DNA of 64,000 nucleotides from Nepenthes gracilis (taxonomy: Eukaryota > Streptophyta > Magnoliopsida > Caryophyllales > Nepenthaceae), in the NCBI GenBank assembly GCA_033239525.1, contig BSYO01000020.1:11100308-11164307 (forward strand), read 5' to 3'. The notes under the pieces were generated by a model, which saw nothing but the letters and a program-made list of their open reading frames with translations, had not been told where the DNA came from and did no database searches. Shown piece by piece: positions 34,183-47,790 of this stretch (position 1 is the stretch's first letter; every line of letters starts with the position of its first letter). Position numbers and translations under genes: made by a program.

Positions 34183-34241
34183 TGGTGGGCGGCGAGGATC
34201 CTACCACATATCAGCTTGCTGATACAGAGAGCAACAGCCAT
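34179..34241 (-). other. Upstream ORF overlapping the RER-like start codon
   Basis: An ATG at 34241-34239 opens a 20-codon frame ([20 protein letters not shown]) whose TGA overlaps the main ATG as ATGA (34182-34179). It is in another frame from the main protein. If it is within the mRNA leader it could reduce translation or cause re-initiation. Whether transcription starts upstream of it is unknown. Confidence 0.45.
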
Positions 34242-35042
34242 GCTTTCTCTTGCTTCCTCAACGGAAGTTCCGGGAAAACCAATCCGTTAACACCACTGGC
34301 TATCGTTGGGTATGGTTTCATTTTTTTTTTTAAAAGATAGTGGTCACGTTTTTTCACATTTTAATTATTTAATTTTAAATAAATAATTATAATTTAATAA
34401 ATAATTATAATTATTTTTAAATTTTATTAAATATAATTAAATAATAATTATTTATTTAAAAATAAATAGTTTAAATTAAAAAAAAAAAGTTCGCTCCACT
34501 TGGCATACAATTTTACGATTTTCTGACGTGTTAAAGAGTTTTCATGTGGCCCAGAAGCATTCCTTGCCGTATATACCTGGGCCGCCTCTTTCAAACAATT
34601 ATCGTTTATTTTTATTTAAAAATTAAAAAATAATTAGTTTTTTTCCTTAAAAATGGTGAAATATTAAATACTGATATTATAAAATAAATAAATTAATTAA
34701 TTATTATTATTGTTCATAAACTTTAATACAAATTGAATTGAACAGCTGGATCTAACTGGCCAAGGCATTTTCTTTATTATTCCAGTTATTTAAATTTATG
34801 ACTTGATAAAAAAATTATCAAAATGCATTTTCATCTTTCATTTATGTTTATTTTTATTATATGCTTAATTTTACTTTAATATGAACTTTTTAATCTATAA
34901 AAAATTACTAAATTTGTCATCTATTTTTATATCATATGATACATGTAAGATATAAAAAGTATAAAATATACCTATGTTTTTTTGTTATAAATTTAATATT
35001 TTTGGAGACCTAACTAATACTAGATGAATTATATTTTATAAT
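34242..35042. other. RER-like gene 5' flank and AT-rich spacer
   Basis: Positions 34242 to about 34330 probably hold the mRNA leader or core promoter of the RER-like gene. From 34350 to the gypsy-2 edge it is AT-rich with A and T runs, and no other gene is seen. Confidence 0.45.
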
Positions 35043-35761
35043 TGATACAATTCTATATCAAAATTGTCGAACGAATTAAAAAATCATCTTATTTGAGTGT
35101 CTGATTAAAAATGGGACCGATATTCATTACTTAAAATGTGGATCCTTCATACAATAACAAACGAACAAGATGTAAGAGAGATATGTGACTCATTTTACGA
35201 TATATCCTCCGATGTACAGAAGAGAAAGATAGGAGAAAATAAAAATATTGATAAAATAGAAAGAAATTAAGTATTTGATAGATGACTGTACTCTGTAAGA
35301 TACATTCAAAGGAGTGACTGGCTTTTGAAGCATTACACTCATGTTGAAGAGTGACTTTGGAAGTACTGCACTCATGAGTAATAGTGGGTTTACTTGTTTG
35401 AAACTTTGTGTGAATGTTCTTTTGTCTAGATCTCTCCCCCATGGGAAAAGGAGTTGTCTCCTGACGTTACACCTTCACAGTTATGAGAGACGTTAATTGT
35501 GTAACTGTTGCTAGCATTTATCGGTTGAATTGTTACGATTTTTAATCGTTAAATCGGTATGATAGCTGTCCTTAACAATCTATAGATTATCTATTCATGT
35601 ATATTTATTGTTGGATGAGTCAAGTCATGCCTTTTAAGTCAACCGTCAACCTTTTACTTTTTTGGGCTCAGAAGGTTTTTCTATTGGGCCTCCACAACTT
35701 ACGCTTTTCTTCTTTCTACGGATTAGATTCTAGACCGGCCCATATAGTGTCGTATCCATCA
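35043..35761 (-). repeat. Gypsy-2 left LTR (3' LTR in element orientation)
   Basis: 719 bases from TGATACAATT to TATCCATCA. It aligns with 45537-46300 at 'aaatgggaccg', 'ctttggaagta.tgcactc', 'cccatgggaaaa', 'taaatcgg', 'tttgggctcaga.ggt' and 'ttgggcctccac'. The polypurine tract (read GGGGCTAG on the minus strand) abuts it at 35762. Confidence 0.88.
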
Positions 35762-37148
35762 CTAGCCCCTCATATTGAAAGGTTTGAATTTTAACTCCCA
35801 ACATATTCATGTTAGGATGCTGACCGTAGATTCTCCATACATGTTTCTTCCCTAGATATTCCGCTGATTCGGTACTATGTTTGGCAAGATTTGATTATCT
35901 ACCATTAAAACTAGGATGCGCTATCTTTTTAGATTAAATGCTTGTTGATCTTCCATTTTGGGAATAAATGGTGGGGCTCTTTATATTTTGCATCATGAAA
36001 CATCTTTGCCAGCCATGTGGTATGACCGTTCGAAGCCAGCATAGAACCTACACTACCACAAGCCAAAGTCGGAGTGTGTTCTTCTCCAACATTTGAAGTC
36101 AAGTTCCGATGATACACTTGAAATCTACCTTGGTTACCCTCTTTTTATGGGAATCTACCTTAATTTTCCTCTTTTACATCCTTGCCGAGCTCTAGGCCTT
36201 GTTGTGACAATGCCTCCATTATCACACCTCGTCAATAGCAACGGGTTTTGGCGGGCCGTCTCCTCTCCTCATATGTGAAGAGTGGTCTATTCTAATGTAG
36301 CTCTGAAGAGGGCTGCCTCAAACTCTAACTAGGGAAGGATTTTTGTTTTATTTTATTTGCCTCCTTGCCGAGGAAATGTTACAATTTTAAAAGGGATTGT
36401 TACTATTTATCTGGGGAGTTCTTTTCTACTCTTTTCCATCTGAAATGTGCAGCTCTTAAAGTATTGTTACAATTTTAGGGGTGAGAGCCTCTCTTGTTCA
36501 TGTGTCCGTCCCAAGATCAGTCAAACTACTATAATCAAATTGTCAATCCAAGCATTATTTTTTCCCTTTCGAGTTGTACTTTCGCTATTGTAAACTATTG
36601 TGAAATGAATTAATGAATGAAATTTTTCAAGCATTATTTATCTTTATTATATAGTTCCAATATTATTGTGTGCTCTAAATAGTTAAAACATTTAAATGTT
36701 ATTTTTGTTGTATAATTTCTAATAATCTAACAATTCAGACCACTGATAACTCGATCTTCTGACAATCTGATGTTTAATAATTTATTTCGAACGCTCGGTT
36801 AAACATCCATTAATTAATCAAATTAATCTCGAGTGCATCAGGGTTTCACGTTGCCACTCTGCTGTCTCAAAAAGCAAAGTGTTAGGGTATCATAACCCAT
36901 GCTGCATTAGAGATTCACCGATCTGGGCATCAGAGCTACAGCAATCCTCCTGCTACGCAAGTAGGTGTAGTGTCAGATCATCATTATTGACAAAGTAAAT
37001 CTGACACTCTACAACACTCTTTGATGTAGGCACGTCTCAGCCATTATGGGGTCGTGCCTCTTTAGTGCCTTTAAACAATGTCGTTCCTTGGCCAAAGCAT
37101 TTGTCATTTAAACTCTGATCTTCTACTGTTTCTGCACTTTTCCATTCT

Positions 37149-39110
37149 TTGTATCACTCTGCCCTACTTTGTTCTTTTCTTCTTGCTTTTATAGCTTCTC
37201 AAGTAACTTCTTATGATGTCACTGCGATCCAATCTGTACTCACTTGTAATGATGTAGATGCTATGTACAAGAAGTACAATATTTCAGTTGCAATTCCTTA
37301 CATAACGCTCGATGCTAAAGATAAGGCTTGCGCTCATCGACTCGGTTTCATTACCATATATGAGGCACACCTAAAGGAAGACATTTGTATTCCTTTTACA
37401 AAAGAGCTATACGAGATTTTGGAGGCTCTTGAGGTTTTAGTGGCTTGCCTCCACCCCAATGGTCTTCAATATTTGATTTCTTTATATATTTTCTTCTATT
37501 ATAAGAATCTTTTCTTAGACGCTTAGGCTGTGAAGGTGATCTTCCGGTTCAATCATGATACAAATTGTATTTCTTTCACCCCAAGGGGAACCCAAATTCA
37601 ATAAAAGGTTGGAATGACCGATTCTTATATATGGCAGTTCCTTCTGACTGGACCATCTCCAATAAATAGGGTACGCTTGGAGATGTCCGGAGAGAAAAGA
37701 TCGAATGACTCGGCCGCTAACTAAGCTTGTTAAAGAGAACGCTGCCACTCTGCGTCATGCGAGTTCCTGGCTGATTCGGAAAGTGCTCGCCGATGTTTAA
37801 TGGGAGGTCAGGACGGAAGGAAATGACATCACTGCCATACCATTTCGTCAGTCTAAAAGGAAATCAGGAGGTTTGTTTATCTGGAATTCTCCTGAAAGGG
37901 CGGCCAACAGGGCGGTTTCTTCCTCAACTTCCGCAACCGTGCCATTGACAAGGCCTATGAAGCGATGATTGCTAAACAAGCTGGTGAGTCATCGTAGAGG
38001 CCGGGTTCCATTCATTCTTCTCTGGTTCACTCAATTTTTGAGGGTACGACCGGACTTGTTAAGGGCGGTGAACTCCCAGTACCTTCTGCTGTAAGAATAA
38101 ATGACCCCTCGACTGACAGATCGAATAAACCGATCAACCCTGCAATTGTGACCAAGTATAGGGTTCTAGTTTTGGTCATCTCATCATCTGATGCATCTGT
38201 CTCCATGCCTCCTGCTATTTTTGTCAAGGAGCGTGTTAATAATGACTAGGTGGCTAAGAAATTAATTGATAATAATCCGGAGGCCATGGCTATAGAGGAG
38301 GTGTCTCACTTGAGGCTTCGACATCTGAGTTCCAGGAGATTTTTGCTATTTCTCATTCTCCTCCTAGCTTTGAGGTGCAGCTCTATCGGCACGCAGTGCC
38401 TTTACTGTGCTATAAGTCTTCATTAGTTACAGGACCTAGAGCTTCTCTTGGCTTGTCATTCCAAAAGGGGCCATTTCTCATTGAGGTATTGCCTGTCGAA
38501 CCCTTCATTTTTGTATTTATGTCCTTTGTTAATGTTGCTCTTAATTGACTGTTTCATTTTACTTGATCCATAGGAATTAATTCGTCTGATAGTGGAGGGT
38601 TTGTACCATCGGGATGTTGAGATCTCTCATCTGTCTCAGACATATGCTGATTCTACCATACTCAAAGAGATCGAGATTCGAGTGGATACTGCCATTACTA
38701 ATACTCAACAGAGTCGAGAACGAGCTGCTTTCATTAACCGTGAGTTGTCAAACTGGATTGCGAGATTCAAGGAGTTTTCAATTGAAAGATCTCTGGCTTT
38801 GGATCGAGTCACCACACACAAACACAAACTTCCGGAGGCTAAGCAACAATTTTTCGATCCCTAGAGTAAGCATGTTTGACTCGAAGGAGAGCTAAGGACT
38901 CGTCTACGTCCAGAAAAAGTTGGTGTTGTGCTGAATGATAGATTTTAGGATGACTTTCAATATTGCAGACGGATCGTATCATTAGTCGCTCCAAACTTTC
39001 AGATAGGCTTCCTTAATTCGAGAAATGTTGGAGGCCTTCGTCGTTTTAATTTGACTGATTTCTCATAGGCAGGAGGGGAACCATTGCCACAATCAACGGA
39101 GAGCTCCTAA
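37149..39110 (+). pseudogene. Gypsy-2 antisense gene, homologous to gypsy-1 antisense ORF 2
   Basis: 'RLGFITIYEAHLKED', 'EILEALEVLVACLHPNGLQY' and 'AVKVIFRFNHD' (after a stop at 37524-37526) match gypsy-1 'AGFITVYEHHLRGG', 'VVDALGIPMARLHPNALRY' and 'ARIIFRFTE'. A GT...AG stretch at 38486-38573 precedes the coiled-coil part (38592-38864), in about the same relative place as the putative intron of gypsy-1. The C-terminus 'DDFQYCRRIVSLVAPNFQIG' followed by 'LNSRN' matches both gypsy-1 antisense proteins. Many stops and frameshifts make it dead. No second antisense gene is recognisable in 35770-37148. Confidence 0.78.
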
Positions 39111-39899
39111 CCTTAGGATAATCATTTTATTTGAGTGTAGGCATTAGGCAATATATTGTAATCTCCTGATGGATGCTCCTTATTGTAACAATTTGACTTA
39201 TCAATAAATTATTTAGATCATTGTCACTGATATCTGTGAGTTTATGTTGAATCTTTTTGTTCAATATTTATTTTGTTTACTGACTAAACATTGTTACTAT
39301 TCTTGCCGGGGTTTGGTTGGACGTATTTGTCTGATTGTACTCATTCCTATGAGAGGACATCATAAAACTGGAAAAGCCTCTTTATGGCCGACTAAGTTTA
39401 GTTGCCAAAGTTGCTAGGCTTTGATTGAGCCTAGGCCATCGTCTGCATTAAGCTAATGGTGCTCGTTCCAATAAAAGGAAGTTGTTGCACTTATGCGACA
39501 AGTTCCAGTCGATTGATCGCTGTCGATTGATGGTACGCATTCCTGTAGAAGGATATCGTTGCATGCATGCTGAAAAGTTTCCTAAGGTTTTGTTTTGTTT
39601 TGACCGCTTTTTTGGGGGGTTCAACTTTTATTTGCAAGCCCCCCGAGCCATTATATTCTACCTCATCCAGGCCGCCCCATTATCTGAATTGAGGTTTTGA
39701 TTTCGACTTCAGTTAGGTCACTCGAAAGTCTTGACTGAGGTTTTTGACCATGGTTTAGCAGGTCAATCTACAGGCAAAGACGTTCACCCGACTTACGGCC
39801 AGTTTGTACAATTTGACTTATACAATAGCATATAAGTACTCACATGAACAATAAAATAAATAAATAAATATTTTATTAATGGAAACATGATTACATCAT

Positions 39900-41100
39900 A
39901 AACGTAGCTCGTATGACACGTTCTAAGTTTACCTATGCTTAGCGAAGGTTCTCTAAAAATATTTTTTAAGGTGGATGTCGTTATATGTTCACGTGACTAG
40001 TTTTCTATTTTGAGTTCGTTATATGTTCTCAGGACCAATTTTCTATTTTGAGTGCGCAATTTATACACACCGTTTCAGATAATCGTTGAGACTAAAAATG
40101 GTTCCTCCTAATTTGGAGACATCATATTCTTATCGACAATTTTACCAGTTACCTCTATACTCCGTAGAATTAGGTCTCCCACCTCGAACTAATGTACATT
40201 CACCTTTTTGTTATAGTATCAAACTATCCGTTGTTGATAAGCTGTCGTGCGCAGCCTTGCTGTGTCTCAAGCTTCTTCAAATAAATCAAGATGCTCTCTG
40301 AGTTGTTGAGAGTTGTTTCACGGGTTGAAGTGTTCAACTCAAAGGCTAAGCAGACCAATTTCTATCGAGATGACCGTTTTAATCCCGTAGTATAAGCTGA
40401 AGGTTTTTTCATATAGGTTCCCTCAGTGTCATCCTGTAGGACCACATCATGGAACGTAGTTCGTCCACCCGAGACTCCCCTGCATCTTCTAGTTTCGTTT
40501 TCAACCCGTGTAATAGGGTTCGGTTCATTACCTACACTTGCCTGTTCGCTTGTGAATAGGAGAAAGAAGAGTGAACCAACCGGATTTCCAAACTCGTACA
40601 GTACTTCGTGAATCTTTTACTAATGAATTGAGATCCATTGTCGATTATTATGACATCAAAAATTTTAAATCTGTATATGATATTCTACCAAACGAACTCC
40701 ATTACATTCTATTTAGTTATCTATGTCAAAGGAGAGACGTCTACTCATTTAGTGAAGTAGTCAATATTGACTATAACAAACTTCCTTTACCTAGATACAA
40801 TGAACAATTAGCCTAATATGTCTAGCCCCCACTTTATAAACAACCCCAGTGACTATAGGGACTGCAATTCCGTGTGTGACTAATAAGGAACGTTACTATA
40901 AATTTGGCAATTTTTTACATTTTTTTACAAATTTCACAGTGTCTCGCCTCATCATTGTCAAAAAATAACCATATCGCATGACTTTAAATGTTAGGTTTTT
41001 ACCCCCAATATATGATCCACAAAGTTCAAGATGTACTTTACTTAACGCATAGTCAGTTTCTTTTGACGTGAGACACCACATGTAAGGGATGAAATAACCT
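39900..41100 (-). pseudogene. Gypsy-2 integrase remnant
   Basis: The zinc-finger part 'SKVHLELCGSYIGGKN' with 'VKKCKKL' is readable at 40896-41081 (the second Cys of the HHCC finger is lost). Lower coordinates hold fragments of the catalytic core and C-terminal domain in shifting frames; the extent at the low end is approximate. Confidence 0.75.
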
Positions 41101-41476
41101 CATTGATATAGTCTCCCATCCATGCTGGCGTATCAGCCTGTTGCCTTTTTTATACACTTGGTGTCATCTAAGTTTTCTGGTAGAAGGCCTTCAACGAGGT
41201 ATATTCTGTACAAAGTCATCCAGGTTTGTTGTCCGAGATCTGAAGCATTTCTTGCTTTGGGACTTCTATATTTGGGGTCGCAAGAATTTCTCGCATATCT
41301 CAGGCATATTACTCGGGCTTATCGACTGTTGCAGCATTTGCCAATTGATCTGTCTTTCAGTTGTCTTCCCTCGGGATGTGGATTATTTTTACACTGTTGA
41401 ATGTCACGATCAAGCCCTTCCCTCTAACAAGATATCTTGCGAGTAATGAGCTAGACATTTCAAAATTTTTGGTGAC

Positions 41477-43000
41477 CTAATTGACGATCAACTCCGAGTC
41501 ACTGTGGACGATCAGGGTTTTTACCAAGCATTCCTTAACCAGCCTGAGTTCGGCCAGTAAGGCATCATATTTGGCGATATTGTTGATGGCCGAAAATCCG
41601 ATAGTCATCGAGTATTTCATCTCCGATCCGTCTAGAGTACTCAAGATCACACCTGCTTTGCTTCCTGATTGGATTGATAACCCATCCACATGCAAGATCC
41701 AAATTGAAAGTTATTGTCGATTGGCACCTTCACTTATATCAACGACATCTAAAGTCGGGGTCATCATTTTGACTATAAAATCCATAAGGGCTTGAATTTT
41801 CATGGTTGGTCGCAATCTAAATTTCACATCAAATTTGCCCAATTCAATGGTCCTTTTGAACAGTCGTCCAGATATGTCAGGTTTCTATAGAATCCCTTTT
41901 AATGGTTAGTCCGTCAAGATGATGATCTTGTGAGTCTAAAAGTACGCCGTATCTTTCTGGAAGAATAAACAAGCACCAGAGCAATCCTTTCGGCATACAA
42001 GTAACGAGTCTTAGTGTCTGTTAGACGTAATAGACTGGTTATTGTATCTCAAATTCTTACCTAATCAAAACTGAACTCAGCACTGTATCTGATATCACCA
42101 GATAGAAGTACAACTCCTCGCCTTCTTTCAATGAGATCAAAATAGGTAGATTGACAAGGTATTTTTGTTAGTTCTTAGAAACCTAACTTGCAGTCGAATG
42201 TCCATTGAAAACGGCTTGCCTTCATTCCTCTCAAGACCTTGTAGAAGAAAAAATATTTCTCTACTGATTTTGCTAGAAACCAGGAGAATGTTGCAAGTCT
42301 TCCGGTGAGTTTTTGAGCTTCCTTCACGATTCGAAGCGGATTCATATCTATGATAGATTTTATTTTTTTTAGGATTCACTTTGATTCCTTATTGAGATAC
42401 GATAAAGCCAATGAACTTTCCTAAAATTTTCTTGAATACACACTTGATTGGATTCAACTTCATTTGGTATTGTCGGAACACCTCGAAAGCTTCTCTGAAA
42501 TTACGAATATAGTTGTCGACTATTATACATTTGACGAGTATGTCGTCCACATATACTTTCATATTTTGACCAATTTGCAACTTGAACATTTTATTCACGA
42601 GCCTCTGATCCATGGCCCTTGCGTTTTTTAGACTGAATGGTATGACTTTGTAACAATATATCCCCTAGTCTATCATAAAGGATGTATATTCTTCATCATT
42701 GGAACTCATTTGAATTTGGTTATAACCTGAATAGGCATCCATAAAGTTTAATAGTTCATGCCAAGATGCGGAGTCTACCAATAGGTCAATCCTTAACAAT
42801 AGAAAACAGTCTTTCAGACATACTTTATTCATGTTAGTAAATTTGATATAGATCAGCTATTTTCCATTATTTTTCTGGACTAGTACCACATGTGATAGCC
42901 AATCTAGATATTAGACTTTCCTTATGAAACCTGCGTTGAGTAGCTTCTTGACTTCTTCTCTTATGACAATTAACTTCTCAATAGAATGGTTCATCTACTT
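41477..43000 (-). pseudogene. Gypsy-2 reverse transcriptase and RNase H remnants
   Basis: Reverse transcriptase shows as 'RLVNKMFKLQIGQNMKVYVD' then D, with the YVDD box kept, at 42389-42613; upstream pieces to about 43000 are frame-broken. The second RNase H shows as 'HVDGLSIQSGSKAGVIL' and 'NNIAKYDALLAELRLVKE' at 41477-41695, where the second acidic residue Glu is replaced by Lys. Confidence 0.82.
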
Positions 43001-43659
43001 CTATCTAACGGGCTTGTAACCAAGATCAATACCCTACTCGTAGACCATTATCTCGATTAGGATTCCTGATATATTAGCATGTGTCTATATAAACACATCA
43101 GAGTTCTGCCAGAAGAGGTCATTAGCTACTCACACAGGCGACCTGTCAGTGAGCTTCCAATCTGAACACATTTCTTGGGGTCACTTTGATCTAGAGGGAT
43201 CTAATCAATCAATTCACCAGACTATCCCTACTATAGTGTTGCTCCGTCTCGGAGATTGAAGTCTTCAATCGACTAATTTGGAATTGCCTAATTGATCTGA
43301 GATAAGAAGTATATACAACCGGTGAGTTGGTCACCTAGGACTTCTCCGACACTGCTTGCTATCATAAATTTCATCTTGAGATATGGAATTGGCGTCAATA
43401 CCTCAAATGTGACTTAACAGGGTCATCCCAAAATTGTATTGTAGATTGAGGGTAAGCTGGCTATTAGGAATGTGAACATACGAGATATTGTCTTTGGATA
43501 CGTTCCTAGCATAACCTTCTATTAAATAGTTTCCTGGACTGAAATAAGTTCGTTATCTAGTCTGTATAGGGGTCCTTTAGTCGATCTCCTTTGGTCCTTT
43601 TTAGTTCGAGCTTAAAATATACACCAAGATACAGCAAATTTTTAAAACTTTCATCATCA

Positions 43660-45479
43660 ACAAAGACTCATTTTAATTGGTAGTCAAACATACCGTTCAA
43701 AACAAGTGAAAATATAACAAGAAGATCGAAATGAAAAATTATTACATTAGTCATATTGTCGTCGGTAAAACTAATGACATTATTTCTAATTCCTACCCTC
43801 TGCTTCTTGTTACTAGAAGTATTCTCTGGGTTGTCCGAAGTGTTATTTCTGGATAGCCTTATGGTTACCAAGTTAACCACTCCAACCACAATCTAATAAT
43901 GCGGTTGTTTTGATTAGCCCGACTCATCATCATCTACTCTCCCAGATATCTACTCTGGGTCTCTTGAGAAATTATTGAGATATCATTTCCAAACGAGGGT
44001 TTCAATTTCTTTTTGTAGAGTCCGATAGTCCTTGATGCTGTGATTCGAAAATCTATTGTAAAAGTAGTACTTAAATTGATCTCCTCCTTTTGAGTTCTTG
44101 GGTTGCTTGGGCCATTTGAGGAACGTTTCATCCCGAATTTATATGAGAAAGTTTAATCGAGTGTCATTCAATCATTCAATGGAGCTAGATTCAAGGGCCT
44201 GAACACTTTTCACACACTCGGCTCTATCCTCAGTTGTTTTCTGGTATCTCAGTTATTAGAGTTGTCGCCATTCCTCTTCTTCCCACTTGTCAATCCCGAA
44301 TGGTGGTCTATACACTTTAGCTTTTTTGCTTTGTTGGCCTCTTCGACGGCGATGTATACGCAAGTAATAATCTCTATCTTAAGAAAAGTCATGAGCTCTT
44401 GTTGGACTAAGTATTTGAAGAAATCACCCAATTGTATGGTCACCATGAAGGAATTCAGTTTCACCTCATCAATTATCTTGAATATCCTTCGAGTTTCTAC
44501 ATTGAATCGGGTCAAGAAGCGCTTCAAACTCTCATTTGACCCATACCGGTGTGGATAAGGTGCCACGACTACTTTTTCTCCATTCGACTGGAGACAAACT
44601 GTGACAAAAAGTTGTCTGCTAACTCCTAGAAATTTTGAATTAAATTTGGTTATAACCAGTAAACTTAAATTCGAGCATCTCCCTTGAGGGTTAATGGAAA
44701 TCAAAGACACAAAACCACATCATCTAGACTCTGGAATTCCAACAAAATACAAAAGTTATCCAAATGGTTCATCAGATCTAAACTTTCATTGTATGACTCT
44801 AGGGTCAACATCTTAAATCTACGAGGGAGTTGTCATGTCTGAATCTCTCTTGTGAACGGTGACCTTCTCAGGTTGAGCAAAATGTCTGTTAGTACTTTCT
44901 TTGAATAGCCGCTGTTCAATCTTTCGAATTCTCTCCTATACTTGGGAGGTGGACACAATCTTTTAGTGTTGAGAAATGTCCTCAACTTCGAGTAGTTAGG
45001 AGAGATGTGTTGGATCGGCCGAGTATGGACCCTCCTCGGAAGGTGCTGCACGAAGCCTCTTCTCAAGCTAAAAGCCTCCAATCGTCTCAAAAATAACGCT
45101 GATTATGTCGCTCTAGACTTTCATCCCGTACTTCATGACTCAACCAGCCTTCCAACTAGGTCTAGGCCCTGTTGCTCATAGCCTCTCAGGCCTCAAAGCC
45201 ATCAGATCGCTAGATCATCTCTTTAGCAGACTATTTCTTCCTCCGTCTCCTCCTTTTTGATGCTGAAATCTAAGAATTAGAGGAAAGAGCCCCTAGCAGT
45301 TGTCTCTCCAAACAGGTACATATGATATGGAGCAGCTTCGACTTCATGTCCACCCAGGCAGCCAGTGTCTCCACGTCCAAGTTTGTTGCTGGATGAACAT
45401 CTCCATGACTACCTACAGTTTCACCATGGGAGACAATTTCTCTCGTTGGTACAGTTACTTGAGCCCTAGTGTATACCAT
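43660..45479 (-). pseudogene. Gypsy-2 gag and protease remnants
   Basis: Gag starts at 45479 (MVYTRAQVTVPT). The capsid-like part is at 44249-44710 ('SLKRFLTRFNVETRRI', 'LGDFFKYLVQQE', 'AVEEANKAKKLK'). The zinc-knuckle region near 43934-44131 has lost its cysteines. 'SFTDDNMTNVIIFHFDLLVI' and 'LNGMFDYQLK' (43668-43889) are the lead-in to protease. All are interrupted. Confidence 0.8.
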
Positions 45480-45536
45480 GTTTACTTTATTCAGTTATGT
45501 GGTTTGACTTTTCATCATTCCTATAGATAGCGCTAA

Positions 45537-46300
45537 TAATACATCTCTAGATCCGGATTGCCGAATGAGTTAAGAAGCAGCAATACTCGGGTGTATGATA
45601 GGAAATGGGTCCAGTCTTTATTACTCAAAATTTGAATCCTATAAACTACAAAAAATAAATAAGAGGTAGGAGAAATATGAGACTCACTCTCTGGTATGTT
45701 CTCTAATACTCAAATAAAAAATCTTTCTATACGGAAGAAAAAAATATGAAAAAGTATATGTGTGGATGCAAATGAAATGGAATTGAATGTTTGATTGAAA
45801 GCTATACTCCGTAGGATGCTCTCAAAGGAGTGAAGGGCTTTTAAGGTATTGCATTCATGTTAGAGAGTGGCTTTGGAAGTATTGCACTCGTGAGTACGAG
45901 TGGCATTGCCTGTTTGAACGTTCATTTATCTGAATCTCTCCTTTTCCCATGGGAAAAAAGGGTTTATTTATAATGTGTAGCATCAATTTGTTAGTCTATT
46001 GGACATTACGCCTCTACAGTTATAAAAGATGTTAATTATGCAACCGCTGTCTACATTTACTAATTGGACTATTATAATCTTCGACCATTAAATCGGCGCA
46101 ATAGCCACCCGTAACAGTCTATTGATTATCCATTAATAACCACTTATTGTTAGACAAATTGGGCCACCCTTCTTGAATTAGCCACCACACATTTTGCTTC
46201 TTTGGGCTCAGAGGGTCTTCCGTTGGGCCTCCACCACTTAAACTTCTCTTTTTTTTTATAAACTAGATTTTGAACCAACTCGTATTCTATTGTAATCATA
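45537..46300 (-). repeat. Gypsy-2 right LTR (5' LTR in element orientation)
   Basis: 764 bases. The left edge is set by comparison with gypsy-1: primer-site bases end at 45536 and the LTR reads TAATACATCTCTAGATCCGG, against TGTTGCATCCCGGGCCCACGG in gypsy-1. The right edge is set by the ATAAT duplication at 46301-46305. Confidence 0.88.
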
Positions 46301-46305
46301 ATAAT

Positions 46306-47109
46306 CAATTGTACATTAAATTAAGATTATTGCATGATTAAAAAAATTAATTAAGAGTCTAAAAAAATAAGAAAAATAAAAATTAAGAATATTATTTTGG
46401 TAATTTTTTTTAGTAAACTACTAGATTTTGTCTAAATAATTTATAAGAATAAATGAAAAAATGGAATTATGATTGATCAGTTTCCATCTGACCCAACAAC
46501 TGAAGACATTTTATCTAGTAAATTTTGTGTTGTTTAATTCTAATATATTTAATTAACATACAGTACATAACCTCAAAATTATAATTAATTAGTCTCTCTT
46601 TAAAAATCATAAATAAGCATCATGCGCTATTTTCTGGAATCAAAATTTAAAATTATAAATCTAATTTTAATGATATAATTAAAATTTGATTAAAAAATTT
46701 AATTTTAATTCTAATTTTAAGACCCAATTCTGAAAACTAAATGAGATACTTGAAAAAAATACACACCCCATCAATTGGGAAAAAAACATATACTAACTGA
46801 TCCAAAAATATATAAATTAAATATTCAATGAAATAAATCTTCCACTGTTAAGAGATAAAAATCATTTAATCCAATATGACCCGAATTTATTTTATATAAT
46901 TAGCCTATTTAATGACTCGACACATAAAATTTATATGATAATACGAATAACCTTATTTTCAAAAATCATAAAACTTCTCATCATTTACTCGTAATTTTTT
47001 TATTTAAATTTTTTCACATAAACATTATATTTTATTTTATAATTATTTATCATTCTTCTATTCCTAATATCTTGAAAGACTCAATCAATCCCAAAGGTTA
47101 TTTATAGCT
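46306..47109. other. AT-rich spacer
   Basis: Nothing recognisable: long A/T runs and no coding text on either strand. Confidence 0.5.
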
Positions 47110-47790
47110 TTGACAAATATGATATTTCCTAGTCATTATTCGCTCGAATATTATCTTTTCGACTAGTGTTATGAGATAACTTTTATCTTCTTCTACTCTA
47201 GTTCCTCATTGGGAGCATGCAATCCACATTATAAGATATCTACGCTATACTAGAATGTAACTTACTTTACAATGATCATGTGCATTCTCGAGTTAATGAA
47301 GCTTTTTATGTTGATTAGGATGAATCATCGTATGATCTGAAACGTGCAACTGGCAATTATATTTTTATTGGGAGTAATTCAGTGTCATGAAATAAATAAA
47401 CAAAATGTGACAGATCAAATACAGAATGCGTCTGTACAAATTACACGTAAAGTAATTAAGCTTGGACAATTAGCTGATTCTCTATATTGTAAACGTCTTG
47501 GGGCTTTTTAATTGTGATTTAATAGTCGATCAGGTACCCACATCACATTAAATTCATCTTTTCACAAGCGCATAAAGCAAATAGAGATAGACTATTATTT
47601 TATCAGTGTGAAGTTTTAACAAGGCTTAATTCATATCTATTATGTGAGGAATGGTTATCAACTTGCTGAGATTTTCACCAAATGCTTAAATAAAGTCCGA
47701 GTTAATGTACAATTTAGTAATAAACAGGACATAATCATCTATACTCCAGCTTGAAGAGGAGCATATATCATTAGAATATGCTTTATAATA
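47110..47790 (+). mobile_element. Ty1/copia 3' fragment (RNase H to polypurine tract)
   Basis: Across stops the plus strand reads 'VPHWEHAIHIIRYLRYT', 'DESSYDLKRATGNYIFIGSN', 'HKRIKQIEIDYYFISVKF' and 'YQLAEIFTKCLNKVRVN', the end of copia RNase H in the usual order. A purine tract (GAAGAGGAGCA, about 47754) follows, and 'tatatcatt' after it could be the start of an eroded LTR. The 5' part is missing. It is separate from the split copia element near the start of the window. Confidence 0.75.

Larger units (their letters stand above)
35043..46300 (-). mobile_element. Old, degenerate Ty3/gypsy element of Tat type (gypsy-2)
   Basis: LTRs at 35043-35761 and 45537-46300 are flanked by a perfect 5-bp duplication ATAAT (35038-35042 and 46301-46305). 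Gag-pol remnants read on the minus strand from 45479 down to about 39900. An antisense gene related to gypsy-1 antisense ORF 2 reads on the plus strand (37149-39110), so the layout equals that of gypsy-1. The right LTR starts TA and ends TA where TG and CA are expected, and the primer site is eroded in the same way. LTRs are far more diverged than those of gypsy-1, and no domain is free of lesions. The element separates the RER-like gene from the BADC gene. Confidence 0.92.
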
